Assembly (NCBI RefSeq): GCF_001468465.1
Contig: NZ_LNSA01000008.1
Span: 62,001 to 126,000 of the forward strand
Origin: Sphingopyxis sp. H115
Lineage (GTDB): Bacteria > Pseudomonadota > Alphaproteobacteria > Sphingomonadales > Sphingomonadaceae
DNA: 64,000 nucleotides
Reading direction: 5' to 3'
The position numbers and the translations under genes are program-made. Positions 27,886 to 36,764 of this stretch are shown piece after piece (the stretch's first letter is position 1; every line of letters begins with the position of its first letter). A model generated the notes under the pieces. It saw only the letters and a program-made list of their open reading frames with translations, was not told the origin of the DNA and did no database searches.

Positions 27886-29223
27886 GTGGCCGCCACGATC
27901 GATATGAATGCGATACCGAAGGCCACGGGACGACGTCCCTGGTGGTCGCACCTCTATGTGCAGGTGCTCGGCGCCATTCTCGGCGGGGTACTGCTCGGCC
28001 ACTTTGTCCCCGAAGCCGGCGTCGCGCTCAAACCGCTGGGCGACGGATTCATCAAGCTGGTGAAGATGATCATCGCGCCGGTGATTTTCCTGACCGTGGC
28101 GACCGGCATCGCTTCGGTCGGCGAGGCCAAGACGCTCGGCCGCCTGACGGTCAAGACCTTTGCCTATTTCCTGTTCTTTTCGACGCTCGCGCTGATCGTC
28201 GGGCTGATCGTGGCCAATCTGGTCCAGCCGGGCGCGGGGATGAATATCGATCCTGCGACGCTCGATGCCGGCGCGGTGTCGCAATATCAGGCAAAGGCGC
28301 ATGAAGCGACGCTGACCGCCTTTCTGCTCGAAATCATTCCGACGACATTTGTTTCGGCGCTGACCGAGGGGTCGATCCTGCAGGCGCTGTTCGTCGCGAT
28401 CCTGTTCGGCATCGCGCTGTCGCACACCGGCGCCGCCGGGGCGCAGGTACTGGGTATGCTCGAAAAGACCTCGGTCGTCTTTTTCCGGATCGTCGCGATG
28501 CTGATGCGCTTCGCTCCGATCGGCGCGTTCGGCGCGATGGCCTTCACGATCGGCAAATATGGCGTCGAATCGCTCGCCAATCTGGGGGCGCTGATCGCGA
28601 CCTTCTATCTGACCTCGCTGTTCTTCGTGATCGTCGTGCTCGGCGCGATGGCACGGGTCGCGGGTTTCTCGATCTTCCGGCTGATCGCCTATCTGAAGGC
28701 CGAACTGCTGCTCGTGCTCGGCACATCCTCGTCCGAAGCGGCGCTGCCCAGCCTGATGGAAAAGCTGGAAAAGGCCGGATGCGCCAAACCCGTGGTCGGC
28801 ATGGTCGTGCCGACCGGATACAGCTTCAACCTCGACGGCACCAATATCTACATGACGCTGGCGGCGCTGTTCGTAGCGCAGGCGACGGGGGTCGACCTCA
28901 GCCTGGGCGACCAGGTCGCGTTGCTTCTCGTCGCGATGGTCAGCTCGAAGGGGGCGGCGGGGGTGACCGGCGCAGGCTTCATCACGCTCGCGGCGACGCT
29001 GACGGTGGTGCCGTCGGTGCCTGTCGCGGGGCTCGCGCTCATTCTCGGCATCGACCGGTTCATGAGCGAGTGCCGCGCGCTCACCAATTTCATCGGCAAT
29101 GCGCTGGCGGCGATCGTCGTCGCCAAGTGGGAAAATGCGCTCGACCGCGACGCGCTGAACCGTGCGCTGAACGGCGACCCAGCGCCGCTGGCCGCCGGGC
29201 CGGTCGAAACCGACGCAGATTGA
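27886..29223 (+). CDS. dctA: DctA C4-dicarboxylate:cation symporter
   Basis: A 445-residue DAACS-family permease importing succinate, fumarate and malate. It has about eight helices and two re-entrant loops. Signatures are [15 protein letters not shown], the Ser-rich [11 protein letters not shown] hairpin, and [22 protein letters not shown]. Start is GTG 27886 behind GGGGAGAGG; ATG 27904 is an in-frame alternative. Divergent from dctB-dctD, which probably control it. A TBDR gene follows after 54 bases. Confidence 0.96.
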   Translation: MAATIDMNAIPKATGRRPWWSHLYVQVLGAILGGVLLGHFVPEAGVALKPLGDGFIKLVKMIIAPVIFLTVATGIASVGEAKTLGRLTVKTFAYFLFFSTLALIVGLIVANLVQPGAGMNIDPATLDAGAVSQYQAKAHEATLTAFLLEIIPTTFVSALTEGSILQALFVAILFGIALSHTGAAGAQVLGMLEKTSVVFFRIVAMLMRFAPIGAFGAMAFTIGKYGVESLANLGALIATFYLTSLFFVIVVLGAMARVAGFSIFRLIAYLKAELLLVLGTSSSEAALPSLMEKLEKAGCAKPVVGMVVPTGYSFNLDGTNIYMTLAALFVAQATGVDLSLGDQVALLLVAMVSSKGAAGVTGAGFITLAATLTVVPSVPVAGLALILGIDRFMSECRALTNFIGNALAAIVVAKWENALDRDALNRALNGDPAPLAAGPVETDAD

Positions 29224-29228
29224 TCGAA

Positions 29229-29244
29229 GGCCGGCGTTCCGGCC
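29229..29244 (+). terminator. Intercistronic hairpin between dctA and the TBDR
   Basis: GGCCGG-CGTT-CCGGCC forms a perfect six-bp stem just after the dctA stop. The A-rich AATAAAAACAG lies 10 bases later and there is no T-run, so it is more likely a partial terminator or mRNA-stabilising hairpin than a full stop. Confidence 0.35.
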
Positions 29245-29277
29245 CACCGAATAAAAACAGATATGGGGAGTGAGATT

Positions 29278-32200
29278 ATGATTTCGACCAAAGCCCGCTG
29301 GGCCCGCCACAGCAGCCGTGCCGCGCTGGTTCTCGCTGGCCTAGGCGCGCTTGCCGCGCCGCTCGCCGCGCAGGAAACGCCCGCAGAAGCCGCTGCCGCG
29401 GCGCCGGCCGAAGAAGCGATCGTCGTCACTGGCAGCCGTATCGCGCGCGAAACCTACGACACGCCGGCGCCGGTGATCGGCGTTTCGGCCGAGGACCTGG
29501 TTGAATCGGGCGACAGCGAGCTCAGCGAAACGCTCGCCGACCTGCCGCAGCTATCGTCGGCGACCAATGATGCGACGGTCACCGGCAACACCCAGAATTC
29601 GGGGCTTAGCTCGATCGAACTCCGAAACTTGGGGTCGAACCGCACGCTCGTCCTCGTCGACGGCCGTCGCACCGTATCGAACAGCGGCATTTCGAACCTC
29701 GTCAGCCTGTCGACGATCCCCAGCGATTTCATCGACCGGGTCGAGATCATCACCGGCGGCACCTCGTCGGTCTATGGTTCGGACGCGGTCGCGGGCGTCG
29801 TCAACATCATCACCAAGAAGAACGAGCGCGGGCTGACGCTGCGCGCGCGCACCGGCATCACGTCCGAAGGCGACGGGCAGGAACTGACGCTCGGCGCCAC
29901 TTACGGTACGCGCTTCGCCGACGGCCGCGGCTATTTCCTGGTCAGCGGTACCTACGACCGCGACTGGGGCATCCGCGCGATCGATCGCGAATGGGCGGTG
30001 CGGCCGGTCTCGTACGGCTATGATTTTGATAATGGCATCAACGAGTTCGAGGGTGTCTATATCAACGCCGACGGCGCGCCCGCGAGCGGATCGCGCCCCG
30101 CCTCCGAATTCCCGCCGCTGGTGATGAGCGACCTCAGCAGCTTCATCCCCGGCGGCGTCTTTTCGGGCGCCAGCTCGGCGCGCGACCGATTTTACCGGAA
30201 CGGCGTGCTCGTCGAGCGCGGGCCCGACCCCGTCACCGGCGAACCCGTCACCGGCAGCGGCGGCCAGGCGAGCAGTCCGGGCAACGTCGGCTATTTCCTG
30301 CCCAATCGCGACGGTTACAACCAACGCACGGGCCGCTCGCTGATCCTCGCGCGCAAACGCTATCTGGGCGCGGCGAAGCTCGAATATCAATTCTCGGACG
30401 CGGTCGAAGCCTTCGCACAGCTTCAATATTCGCGGATCACATCGGGCGAGACGCGCGAATCGGTCGGCATCGGCTGGGATTCGACCTATCCGCTCACCAA
30501 CCCCGTCACCGGCGTCACGACCGAGATCGAATATGGCAAGATCCCGTGCCGCCGCGCCAGCGGTTCGGGCTCTGGCCCGTGCAATCCCTTCGTCCCCGAC
30601 GAAATCCGCGCCGATGCGCCCTCGACCGGCGCCGGCATCGCCTGGGATCGCCGCTTCGACGAGGTCGGTGGCCAGATCACCGAGAACAAGCGCGAGACGA
30701 TACGCAGCTGGGCGGGCCTGCGCGGCAAGATTTCGGACAGCTGGAACTGGGAAGCGAGCTTCGGTTACGGCCAGTACAAGCAGGACCAGTGGCGTCGGAA
30801 CGAGATCAACGGCGTCAACCTGTCGCAGGCGCTCAACGCCGAAATGGGACCCAATGGGCCGCAATGCGCCGATGCCGACGCGCGCGACGCGGGCTGCGTC
30901 GCGATCGACCTGTTCGGCGAGGGGGCGATCACCCCAGACATGGCCGCCTGGATCCGCGCCGACCTGCACCAGCAATTGACGATCCGCCAATATACCGGCC
31001 AGGCTTTCGTCACCGGCGAGCTGTTCCAGCTTCCCGCCGGTCCGGTCGGCGCCGCCTTTGGCGTCGATTACCGCAAGGACAGCCAGGACCTCAGCGGCGA
31101 TCTCCTGTCGCAGACCGGCGGGACGACGGGCAATGCGGTGCCCAATTTCGGGGGCTCGATTCGTGCGCTCGAAGGCTATGGCGAAGTCAGCGTGCCGCTG
31201 CTCCGCGACGCGCCGGGCGCCCATCTGCTCAGCGTCGATGCCTCGGCGCGCGTCGCCGACTATAGCATCGACCGGGTCGGCACGGTGTTCAGCTGGCGCG
31301 GCGGGGTTCAATATGCGCCGATCCCCGACATCCGCTTCCGCGCGCAATTCGCCCGCGCCCAGCGCGCGCCCGACATCGCCGAGCTCTATTCGCCGCCGCG
31401 CGGCAATTTCGAGGCCGCGAACGACCTCTGTGACGGCGTGACCCCGACGAGCGCGGGGCGGATCGACGCGAACTGCCGGCTCGACCCCGGCATCCAGGCC
31501 CTGTTTGCGCAGCAGGCGGCCGACAATGTGACGCAGCAATATTCGCAGGCGGGCAACAGCCTCTATAGCCCCAATGGCGGCAACCTCGACCTCAAGGAAG
31601 AAACCGCCGATACGCTTACGCTCGGCGCGGTGATCGCGCCGCGCTTCGTGCCCGGCCTGACGATCGCGGTCGATTATTACGATATCCGCATCAAGGATGC
31701 GATCGACGCCTATTCGAACCGCGACATCCAGCTTCAATGCTACGACACCGACGTGCCGCAGGCCGACAACCCCTTCTGCGCCGACATCACGCGCAACGCG
31801 AACAACGGCCAGATCGTCGAGTTGGTCCAGCGGCAGGTCAATCTGGCGCGCTTCGACACGCAGGGGATCGACGTCGCCTTCAACTATCGTTTCCGCCTCG
31901 ACGACGCGCTCGGCATTCCCGGCCGCTTCGACCTGCGTTACGACGGCACGCATGTGCTGAAGCAGAAGGTCCAGTTCCAGGGCGTCGACGGGACCGTCAC
32001 CAACGACCTTGCGGGGGATCTTGCCGAAGGCAGCTTCAAATATCGCGCGCGTGCATCGCTCGGCTGGAAGCTCGACAATTTCCGCATCCGCTGGACGACC
32101 ACCTATTATGGCAAGATCAAGGACAGCAATTCGCTCGCCGACCAATATGCCGCGCTGCTCGAAACCAACCCGAATGCCGAGGTGCCGCTCTTCCTCAACA

Positions 32201-32412
32201 TCGGCGACGTGTGGGAGCACGACCTGTTCATGTCGTTCGACATCGACAATGGCGGCAAGGAGTTCCGCCTCTATGGCGGGGTGAACAATCTGTTCAATTC
32301 GACCAGCCCCTTCCTGCCGAGCGGGACCGAGAGCGGGCGCTTGACGAACCAGAACGGCGTCTATGATATTGCCGGACGCCGCTTCTATGTCGGCGCGACG
32401 GTGAAATTCTGA
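29278..32412 (+). CDS. Large TonB-dependent outer-membrane receptor
   Basis: A 1044-residue receptor. It has a signal peptide (SSRAALVLAGLGALAAPLAAQ), a TonB-box-like EAIVVTGSRIARE, a plug with IELRNLGSNRTLVLVDGRRT and VEIITGGTSSVYGSDAVAG, and a barrel ending YVGATVKF. Its size and ITGGTSSVYGSDAVAG wording match the long Oar/IroN-like TBDRs common in sphingomonads, often for oligomeric or aromatic substrates. ATG 29278 is chosen, with GGGGAG upstream. An in-frame ATG at 29263 overlaps that site. It sits between dctA and an SGNH lipoprotein, with which it overlaps by one base (TGATG), suggesting joint expression. Confidence 0.92.
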   Translation: MISTKARWARHSSRAALVLAGLGALAAPLAAQETPAEAAAAAPAEEAIVVTGSRIARETYDTPAPVIGVSAEDLVESGDSELSETLADLPQLSSATNDATVTGNTQNSGLSSIELRNLGSNRTLVLVDGRRTVSNSGISNLVSLSTIPSDFIDRVEIITGGTSSVYGSDAVAGVVNIITKKNERGLTLRARTGITSEGDGQELTLGATYGTRFADGRGYFLVSGTYDRDWGIRAIDREWAVRPVSYGYDFDNGINEFEGVYINADGAPASGSRPASEFPPLVMSDLSSFIPGGVFSGASSARDRFYRNGVLVERGPDPVTGEPVTGSGGQASSPGNVGYFLPNRDGYNQRTGRSLILARKRYLGAAKLEYQFSDAVEAFAQLQYSRITSGETRESVGIGWDSTYPLTNPVTGVTTEIEYGKIPCRRASGSGSGPCNPFVPDEIRADAPSTGAGIAWDRRFDEVGGQITENKRETIRSWAGLRGKISDSWNWEASFGYGQYKQDQWRRNEINGVNLSQALNAEMGPNGPQCADADARDAGCVAIDLFGEGAITPDMAAWIRADLHQQLTIRQYTGQAFVTGELFQLPAGPVGAAFGVDYRKDSQDLSGDLLSQTGGTTGNAVPNFGGSIRALEGYGEVSVPLLRDAPGAHLLSVDASARVADYSIDRVGTVFSWRGGVQYAPIPDIRFRAQFARAQRAPDIAELYSPPRGNFEAANDLCDGVTPTSAGRIDANCRLDPGIQALFAQQAADNVTQQYSQAGNSLYSPNGGNLDLKEETADTLTLGAVIAPRFVPGLTIAVDYYDIRIKDAIDAYSNRDIQLQCYDTDVPQADNPFCADITRNANNGQIVELVQRQVNLARFDTQGIDVAFNYRFRLDDALGIPGRFDLRYDGTHVLKQKVQFQGVDGTVTNDLAGDLAEGSFKYRARASLGWKLDNFRIRWTTTYYGKIKDSNSLADQYAALLETNPNAEVPLFLNIGDVWEHDLFMSFDIDNGGKEFRLYGGVNNLFNSTSPFLPSGTESGRLTNQNGVYDIAGRRFYVGATVKF

Positions 32413-33383
32413 TGCGACACGAAAAAGCTAAAGCTTCGGGGCTTCGATCCACTGGATCCCTGAAGGCCATGTCGGGAGCGGTGCTGCTGATGCTGGCAGG
32501 GTGCGCGCCCGGCCAGGCGGTCGCCAGCACCGCCCCGCATGGTGACGCCGCGGCGGCACCCGCCGAGGCCAAGGCGGCGCCGAAGACGATCCTGTTCATC
32601 GGCAACAGCTTCACCCAAGGCGCGCATTCGGCGGCGCGCAACTGGCGCGCGGGGTCGGTCGCCGACCTCAACAATGCGGGCTATGGCGGGGTTCCCGCGC
32701 TGTTCAAGCTGTTCACCGAGCAGGCCGGGCTCGACTATCGCGTCAGCCTCGAAACGCAGGGGGGCAAGTCGCTCGGCTTTCATTATGACGAGCGGCGCCA
32801 GCGGTTCGACCGCGCGTGGGATATCGTCGTGCTGCAGGAGTTTAGCACGCTTGACCGCGATCGGCCGGGCGATCCCGCCGACTATATCCGCAACGTCGGC
32901 CGCCTTGCGGCGCTGTTCAAGGCACGCAATCCAGCGGTCGACATCCGCCTCGCCGCAACCTGGTCGCGCGCCGACCAGGCCTATAGACCCCAGGGGCATT
33001 GGTACGGCAAGCCGGTGACCGCGATGGCCGAGGATCTGCGCGCCGCCGCCGACCGCGCGCGCTCCGCCAATCCCGGCGTCGCGGGCGTGCTGCCGGTCGG
33101 GCAGGCCTGGAACCGGGCGATGACGAGCGGGGTCGCCGACCCCAACCCCTATGACGGCATCGGTTACGGCCAGCTCGATCTGTGGGCCTACGACCATTAT
33201 CATGCCAGCGTCGCGGGCTATTATCTCTCGGCGCTTGTGACCTTCGGCGCGATCACCGGTATCGACCCGACTACGCTGGGGCCGAAGGAAAAGGGCGCCG
33301 ACGAACTCGGGCTTTCGGATGAGCAGGCGGCGGCGCTGCAACGTGTCGCGCGCGATACGCTGGCCGAACAGATCCGGCGATAA
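32412..33383 (+). CDS. SGNH-hydrolase-like lipoprotein
   Basis: A 323-residue putative lipoprotein (lipobox LMLAGC). The nucleophile block is ILFIGNSFTQG, the middle block is WDIVVLQEFSTLDR, and a terminal Asp/His block may be YDHYHASVAGYYLSALV. This pattern fits SGNH/DUF4886-type esterases that deacylate sugars or other esters at the cell surface. The start overlaps the TBDR stop (TGATG), so it probably processes what that receptor imports (inference). No substrate is recognisable. Confidence 0.72.
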   Translation: MRHEKAKASGLRSTGSLKAMSGAVLLMLAGCAPGQAVASTAPHGDAAAAPAEAKAAPKTILFIGNSFTQGAHSAARNWRAGSVADLNNAGYGGVPALFKLFTEQAGLDYRVSLETQGGKSLGFHYDERRQRFDRAWDIVVLQEFSTLDRDRPGDPADYIRNVGRLAALFKARNPAVDIRLAATWSRADQAYRPQGHWYGKPVTAMAEDLRAAADRARSANPGVAGVLPVGQAWNRAMTSGVADPNPYDGIGYGQLDLWAYDHYHASVAGYYLSALVTFGAITGIDPTTLGPKEKGADELGLSDEQAAALQRVARDTLAEQIRR

Positions 33384-33428
33384 GGGATTTGCTTATACTG
33401 TGTTGCGGCTTTAATACGGCCGCAGCGC

Positions 33429-35477
33429 ATGACTTGGTTCCGTAAATCCACCAGCCCCGATCCCGCGCCCGCACTCGCGCCGATTCCGAGCGATCCGGTC
33501 GTCGATACGCCCGCGCCTGCCGTTCCCGAAACGCGCGCGCGCAAATGGATGCGCCGGATTTCGCGCGGCTTCGCCGTCTTTGCGATCCTTTTCATCCTGC
33601 TCGTCGGCTGGCTCGCGCTCACCGCGCCCTTGTCGAAATCGCTCGAACCGATCGCGCCGCCGCAGATCACGCTGCTCGCTTCCGACGGGACGCCGATCGC
33701 GCGGACGGGGGCGATCGTCGACAAGCCGGTGAAGGCTAAGGACTTGCCGAAACATGTCACCGGCGCCTTTCTCGCGATCGAGGACCGGCGCTTCTATACG
33801 CATTGGGGGATCGACCCGCGCAGCATCGCGCGCGCGGTATGGAGCAATGTGACCGGCGGGCGCACGCAAGGCGGCAGCACGATCACCCAGCAACTCGCGA
33901 AATTCACTTTCCTGACGCCGAAGCGCACGCTGGGCCGCAAGGCGCGCGAGGCGTTGATCGCCTTTTGGCTCGAGGCCTGGCTCAGCAAGGACGAGATTCT
34001 CGAACGCTATCTGTCGAACGCCTATTTCGGCGACAACACTTATGGGCTGCGCGCGGCTTCGCTGCATTATTTCTATCGCCAGCCCGAAAAGCTGACCCCG
34101 GCGCAGGCGGCGATGCTGGCGGGCCTGGTGCAGGCACCTTCGCGGCTCGCGCCGACCAAAAATCCCGACCTTGCCGAAAAGCGCATGAAGCTGGTGGTCA
34201 ATGCGATGGTCGATACCGGCTATATGACGGCCAAGGAGGCAAAGGCGATCCGCACGCCGCGCATCGACGTGCGGATGCGCAACACGCTGCCGACCGGCAC
34301 CTATTTCGCCGACTGGGCGCTGCCCGAAGCGCGCAAGCTGAGCGACGTCGGCTATTCGCGCCAGACGATCACGACGACGCTCGATGCGCGGTTGCAAGGG
34401 ATCGCACGGCGCGTGACGGGCCGGGCAGGGCTGGGGAAGGCGCAGGTTGCGCTCGTTGCGATGCGCCCGAACGGCGAGGTCGTCGCGATGATCGGCGGCA
34501 AGGATTATGCGGCCTCGCCCTTCAACCGCGCGACGCAGGCCAAGCGTCAGCCAGGTTCGACTTTCAAATTGTTCGTCTATCTCGCGGCGCTCGAGGACGG
34601 CTGGGATCCCGACGACATGATCAGCAACGAAGCGATCGACACCGGATCCTACCAGCCCAAAAATGCCGGCGGCGTCTATTCGAAACAAATCAGCCTCGAG
34701 GACGCCTTCGCGGCGTCGAGCAACGTCGCGGCGGTACGGTTGCTGCGCGAAGTTGGCGACGACAAAGTGATCGACATGGCCCGCGACCTTGGTGTCACCG
34801 CGCCGATGGCGAAGGGCGACCCCAGCCTGGCCCTCGGCACGTCGAGCATGACCTTGCTCGAACTCACCGCCGCTTATGCGGCGGTCGCGGCGAACAGCTA
34901 TCCGGTCGAACCGCACGCGTTCAAGGGCGAGGAGCGGGGCTGGTTCGAGAATCTGATTTCGGGCCCCAGCCGCTTCGGGTCTGACGAGCATGAGGATATC
35001 GAACGGATGCTGCGCGCCGCGGTCAATCGCGGCACCGGCCGCGCCGCACGGTTGCCGCAAGCCAATTATGGCAAGACCGGCACGACGCAGGACAATCGCG
35101 ACGCGCTGTTCGTCGGCTATGCGAACGGCCTTGTCGTCGGCGTCTGGATCGGCAACGACGACAACACCCCGCTGCAGGGCATTTCGGGCGGCGGCTTACC
35201 CGCGCGCATCTGGCGCGATTTCATGATCGAGGCATCGGGGAAGAAGGCGGCACCGCGCCCGAAACCCGCCGACCCGGCCGGCCCGGTCGAGCCGCTCGAC
35301 ATTCCCGACATCGGCAACATCCCGGTGGGCGACCGGACGCGCGTCGGGATCGAGGGGGGCGATGCGGTGATTTCGACCGAGATCAATGGCAGCCGCATCG
35401 ACCTGCGTCTGCCAATACAGGATCGGAGCACGCCGCCGCCCGTCGCCCCCGAACCGCAGCCACCACCGGGCAACTAG
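33429..35477 (+). CDS. Class A penicillin-binding protein (transglycosylase/transpeptidase)
   Basis: A 682-residue bifunctional peptidoglycan synthase. It has a cytoplasmic Pro-rich tail, a transmembrane helix (about 48-65), and a GT51 domain with catalytic Glu118 in AIEDRRFYTHWGIDP and QGGSTITQQLAK. The transpeptidase domain has Ser377 in PGSTFK, SSN in FAASSNVAA and KTGTT. A Pro-rich tail ends the protein. It is shorter than PBP1a (no large insert). Convergent with the HEAT-repeat gene, three bases between stops. It acts in the periplasm on lipid II. Confidence 0.95.
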   Translation: MTWFRKSTSPDPAPALAPIPSDPVVDTPAPAVPETRARKWMRRISRGFAVFAILFILLVGWLALTAPLSKSLEPIAPPQITLLASDGTPIARTGAIVDKPVKAKDLPKHVTGAFLAIEDRRFYTHWGIDPRSIARAVWSNVTGGRTQGGSTITQQLAKFTFLTPKRTLGRKAREALIAFWLEAWLSKDEILERYLSNAYFGDNTYGLRAASLHYFYRQPEKLTPAQAAMLAGLVQAPSRLAPTKNPDLAEKRMKLVVNAMVDTGYMTAKEAKAIRTPRIDVRMRNTLPTGTYFADWALPEARKLSDVGYSRQTITTTLDARLQGIARRVTGRAGLGKAQVALVAMRPNGEVVAMIGGKDYAASPFNRATQAKRQPGSTFKLFVYLAALEDGWDPDDMISNEAIDTGSYQPKNAGGVYSKQISLEDAFAASSNVAAVRLLREVGDDKVIDMARDLGVTAPMAKGDPSLALGTSSMTLLELTAAYAAVAANSYPVEPHAFKGEERGWFENLISGPSRFGSDEHEDIERMLRAAVNRGTGRAARLPQANYGKTGTTQDNRDALFVGYANGLVVGVWIGNDDNTPLQGISGGGLPARIWRDFMIEASGKKAAPRPKPADPAGPVEPLDIPDIGNIPVGDRTRVGIEGGDAVISTEINGSRIDLRLPIQDRSTPPPVAPEPQPPPGN

Positions 35478-35480
35478 ACC

Positions 35481-36587
35481 TCAGCTGGGCAGGATGTCGA
35501 ACGCGCTTTCGGCCATCGTCTGTCCATTGACGATCAGTTCGACCCGGTGCCGGCCCGGAAAGTGACGGCGGGTGCTGAAATCGCGGATCGTCTGCGATAT
35601 TGTCAGCCTCGTCGTTTCGTCGGCTGCGAGTTCGAAGCTTTTGAATTTGAACACTTTGGGCGCCGTCCGGCCTTCGGCGCGCGCGTAATGGATGCGATAG
35701 TCGACGACCAGGCGCTGTCTCTCCGGCGCGTCCGAGGCGAGTTCGGCGGCGATCGCAATCCGGTCGCCCAGCCGCACCGCCTGCGGTGCGATAGTGAAAT
35801 CGCACACGGTCACGGCGGCGCCATGGCCGACGCCGATCAGCGCCAGCGCACGCGGTTCGCCCTGCTTGATCAGCGTGCGGAGCGCATGGCGGACGATCCA
35901 GGTGGTGCGCGGATCGTCCTGTGGCCAGCCGGCGAGGCGGTCGAGAAGCCAGTCGGCACGGTCCTTCGCGATATCGTTCAAATGGTTCGCGACCGATTTG
36001 CGGACATAGAGGCTGGGGTCGGCGCGCAGCGTGTCGAGGATCGGCGCCGCGAGCGTCGGGTCGGCCTTCAGCGCGGGAATGCGGGCGGCCCAGGGAAGCC
36101 TTGGCCGCGCGCCTTCGCTGGCGAGCCGCCGGACATGCTCGTCGTCGCTGGCCGTCCATTCGGTCATCGCCGCCAGCGTGCGGGAGGTGTCGGCCGCGAG
36201 GAAGGGACGGATGGCAAATTCGGCCGTGCCGAAACGGGTGAGATCGGCGAGCGCGTCCATCGACCGGTCGAAATCGGCAAGACCCCGGCGCGCGACATAT
36301 TCGGTGACCGCCATCGCCTGAAAGCCATGGGTCAATTGCGGCGCCATCGCGCGGACGATGTCGAGGCCGGTCGCATAGTCGCCGGGCAGTGCGCCGTGGA
36401 GCGCGTCGGCAATATGGCGCACGCGCTCCATGATCGACAGGGCGTCGAGACCGTTGGATGCGGCGGTGAGGAAGGCGTGCCGGTCGAACCGCCGCGATGC
36501 GACCGCGCCGGCGTCGGCGATCGTTTCGAGCGCCGCGGGACCGAGAATATCCTTGAGCAGTGCGGCGGGCGGCGCTTCGGTCGTCAT
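35481..36587 (-). CDS. DNA alkylation repair-like HEAT-repeat protein
   Basis: A 368-residue protein whose first 230 residues are helical HEAT-like repeats (DPSLYVRKSVANHLNDIAKDRADWLLDRL, TTWIVRHALRTLIKQGEPRAL). These are like AlkD-family DNA glycosylases and their non-catalytic relatives. The last 110 residues look like a beta-sandwich (VFKFKSFELAADETTRLT, RHFPGRHRVELIVNGQ). AlkD enzymes excise alkylated bases; whether this subfamily does is not established from sequence. ATG 36587 is preferred; the upstream in-frame extension is Cys/Arg-rich and unlikely. Divergent from the TBDR at 36765. Confidence 0.78.
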   Translation of the reverse strand: MTTEAPPAALLKDILGPAALETIADAGAVASRRFDRHAFLTAASNGLDALSIMERVRHIADALHGALPGDYATGLDIVRAMAPQLTHGFQAMAVTEYVARRGLADFDRSMDALADLTRFGTAEFAIRPFLAADTSRTLAAMTEWTASDDEHVRRLASEGARPRLPWAARIPALKADPTLAAPILDTLRADPSLYVRKSVANHLNDIAKDRADWLLDRLAGWPQDDPRTTWIVRHALRTLIKQGEPRALALIGVGHGAAVTVCDFTIAPQAVRLGDRIAIAAELASDAPERQRLVVDYRIHYARAEGRTAPKVFKFKSFELAADETTRLTISQTIRDFSTRRHFPGRHRVELIVNGQTMAESAFDILPS

Positions 36588-36667
36588 GCAGCTGGCATAG
36601 CAAGCGGCGGGCCCGACCGGGAGGTCTTTTTCCGACCGGCACGTCGGCTGCATTGCGTTGGATTTTC

Positions 36668-36689
36668 ATTCACACACTTGAGAGTGAAT
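36668..36689. promoter_or_regulatory. TetR-type operator upstream of TBDR operon (site 1)
   Basis: ATTCAC (36668-36673) and GTGAAT (36684-36689) form an inverted repeat. Inside it CACT-N4-AGTG (36675-36686) is a second one. The block CACTTGAGAGTGAAT (36675-36689) recurs with one change at 44360-44374, before the dehydrogenase of the same cluster. It lies 76 bases upstream of the TBDR start, where a TetR protein would act. Confidence 0.65.
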
Positions 36690-36764
36690 ATTGACTCGGC
36701 GCATGGCGCGATGCATAGACGCCGCATGCCGACGCTCGAGCGGCGATGAATGGGAGAGGGCAAG

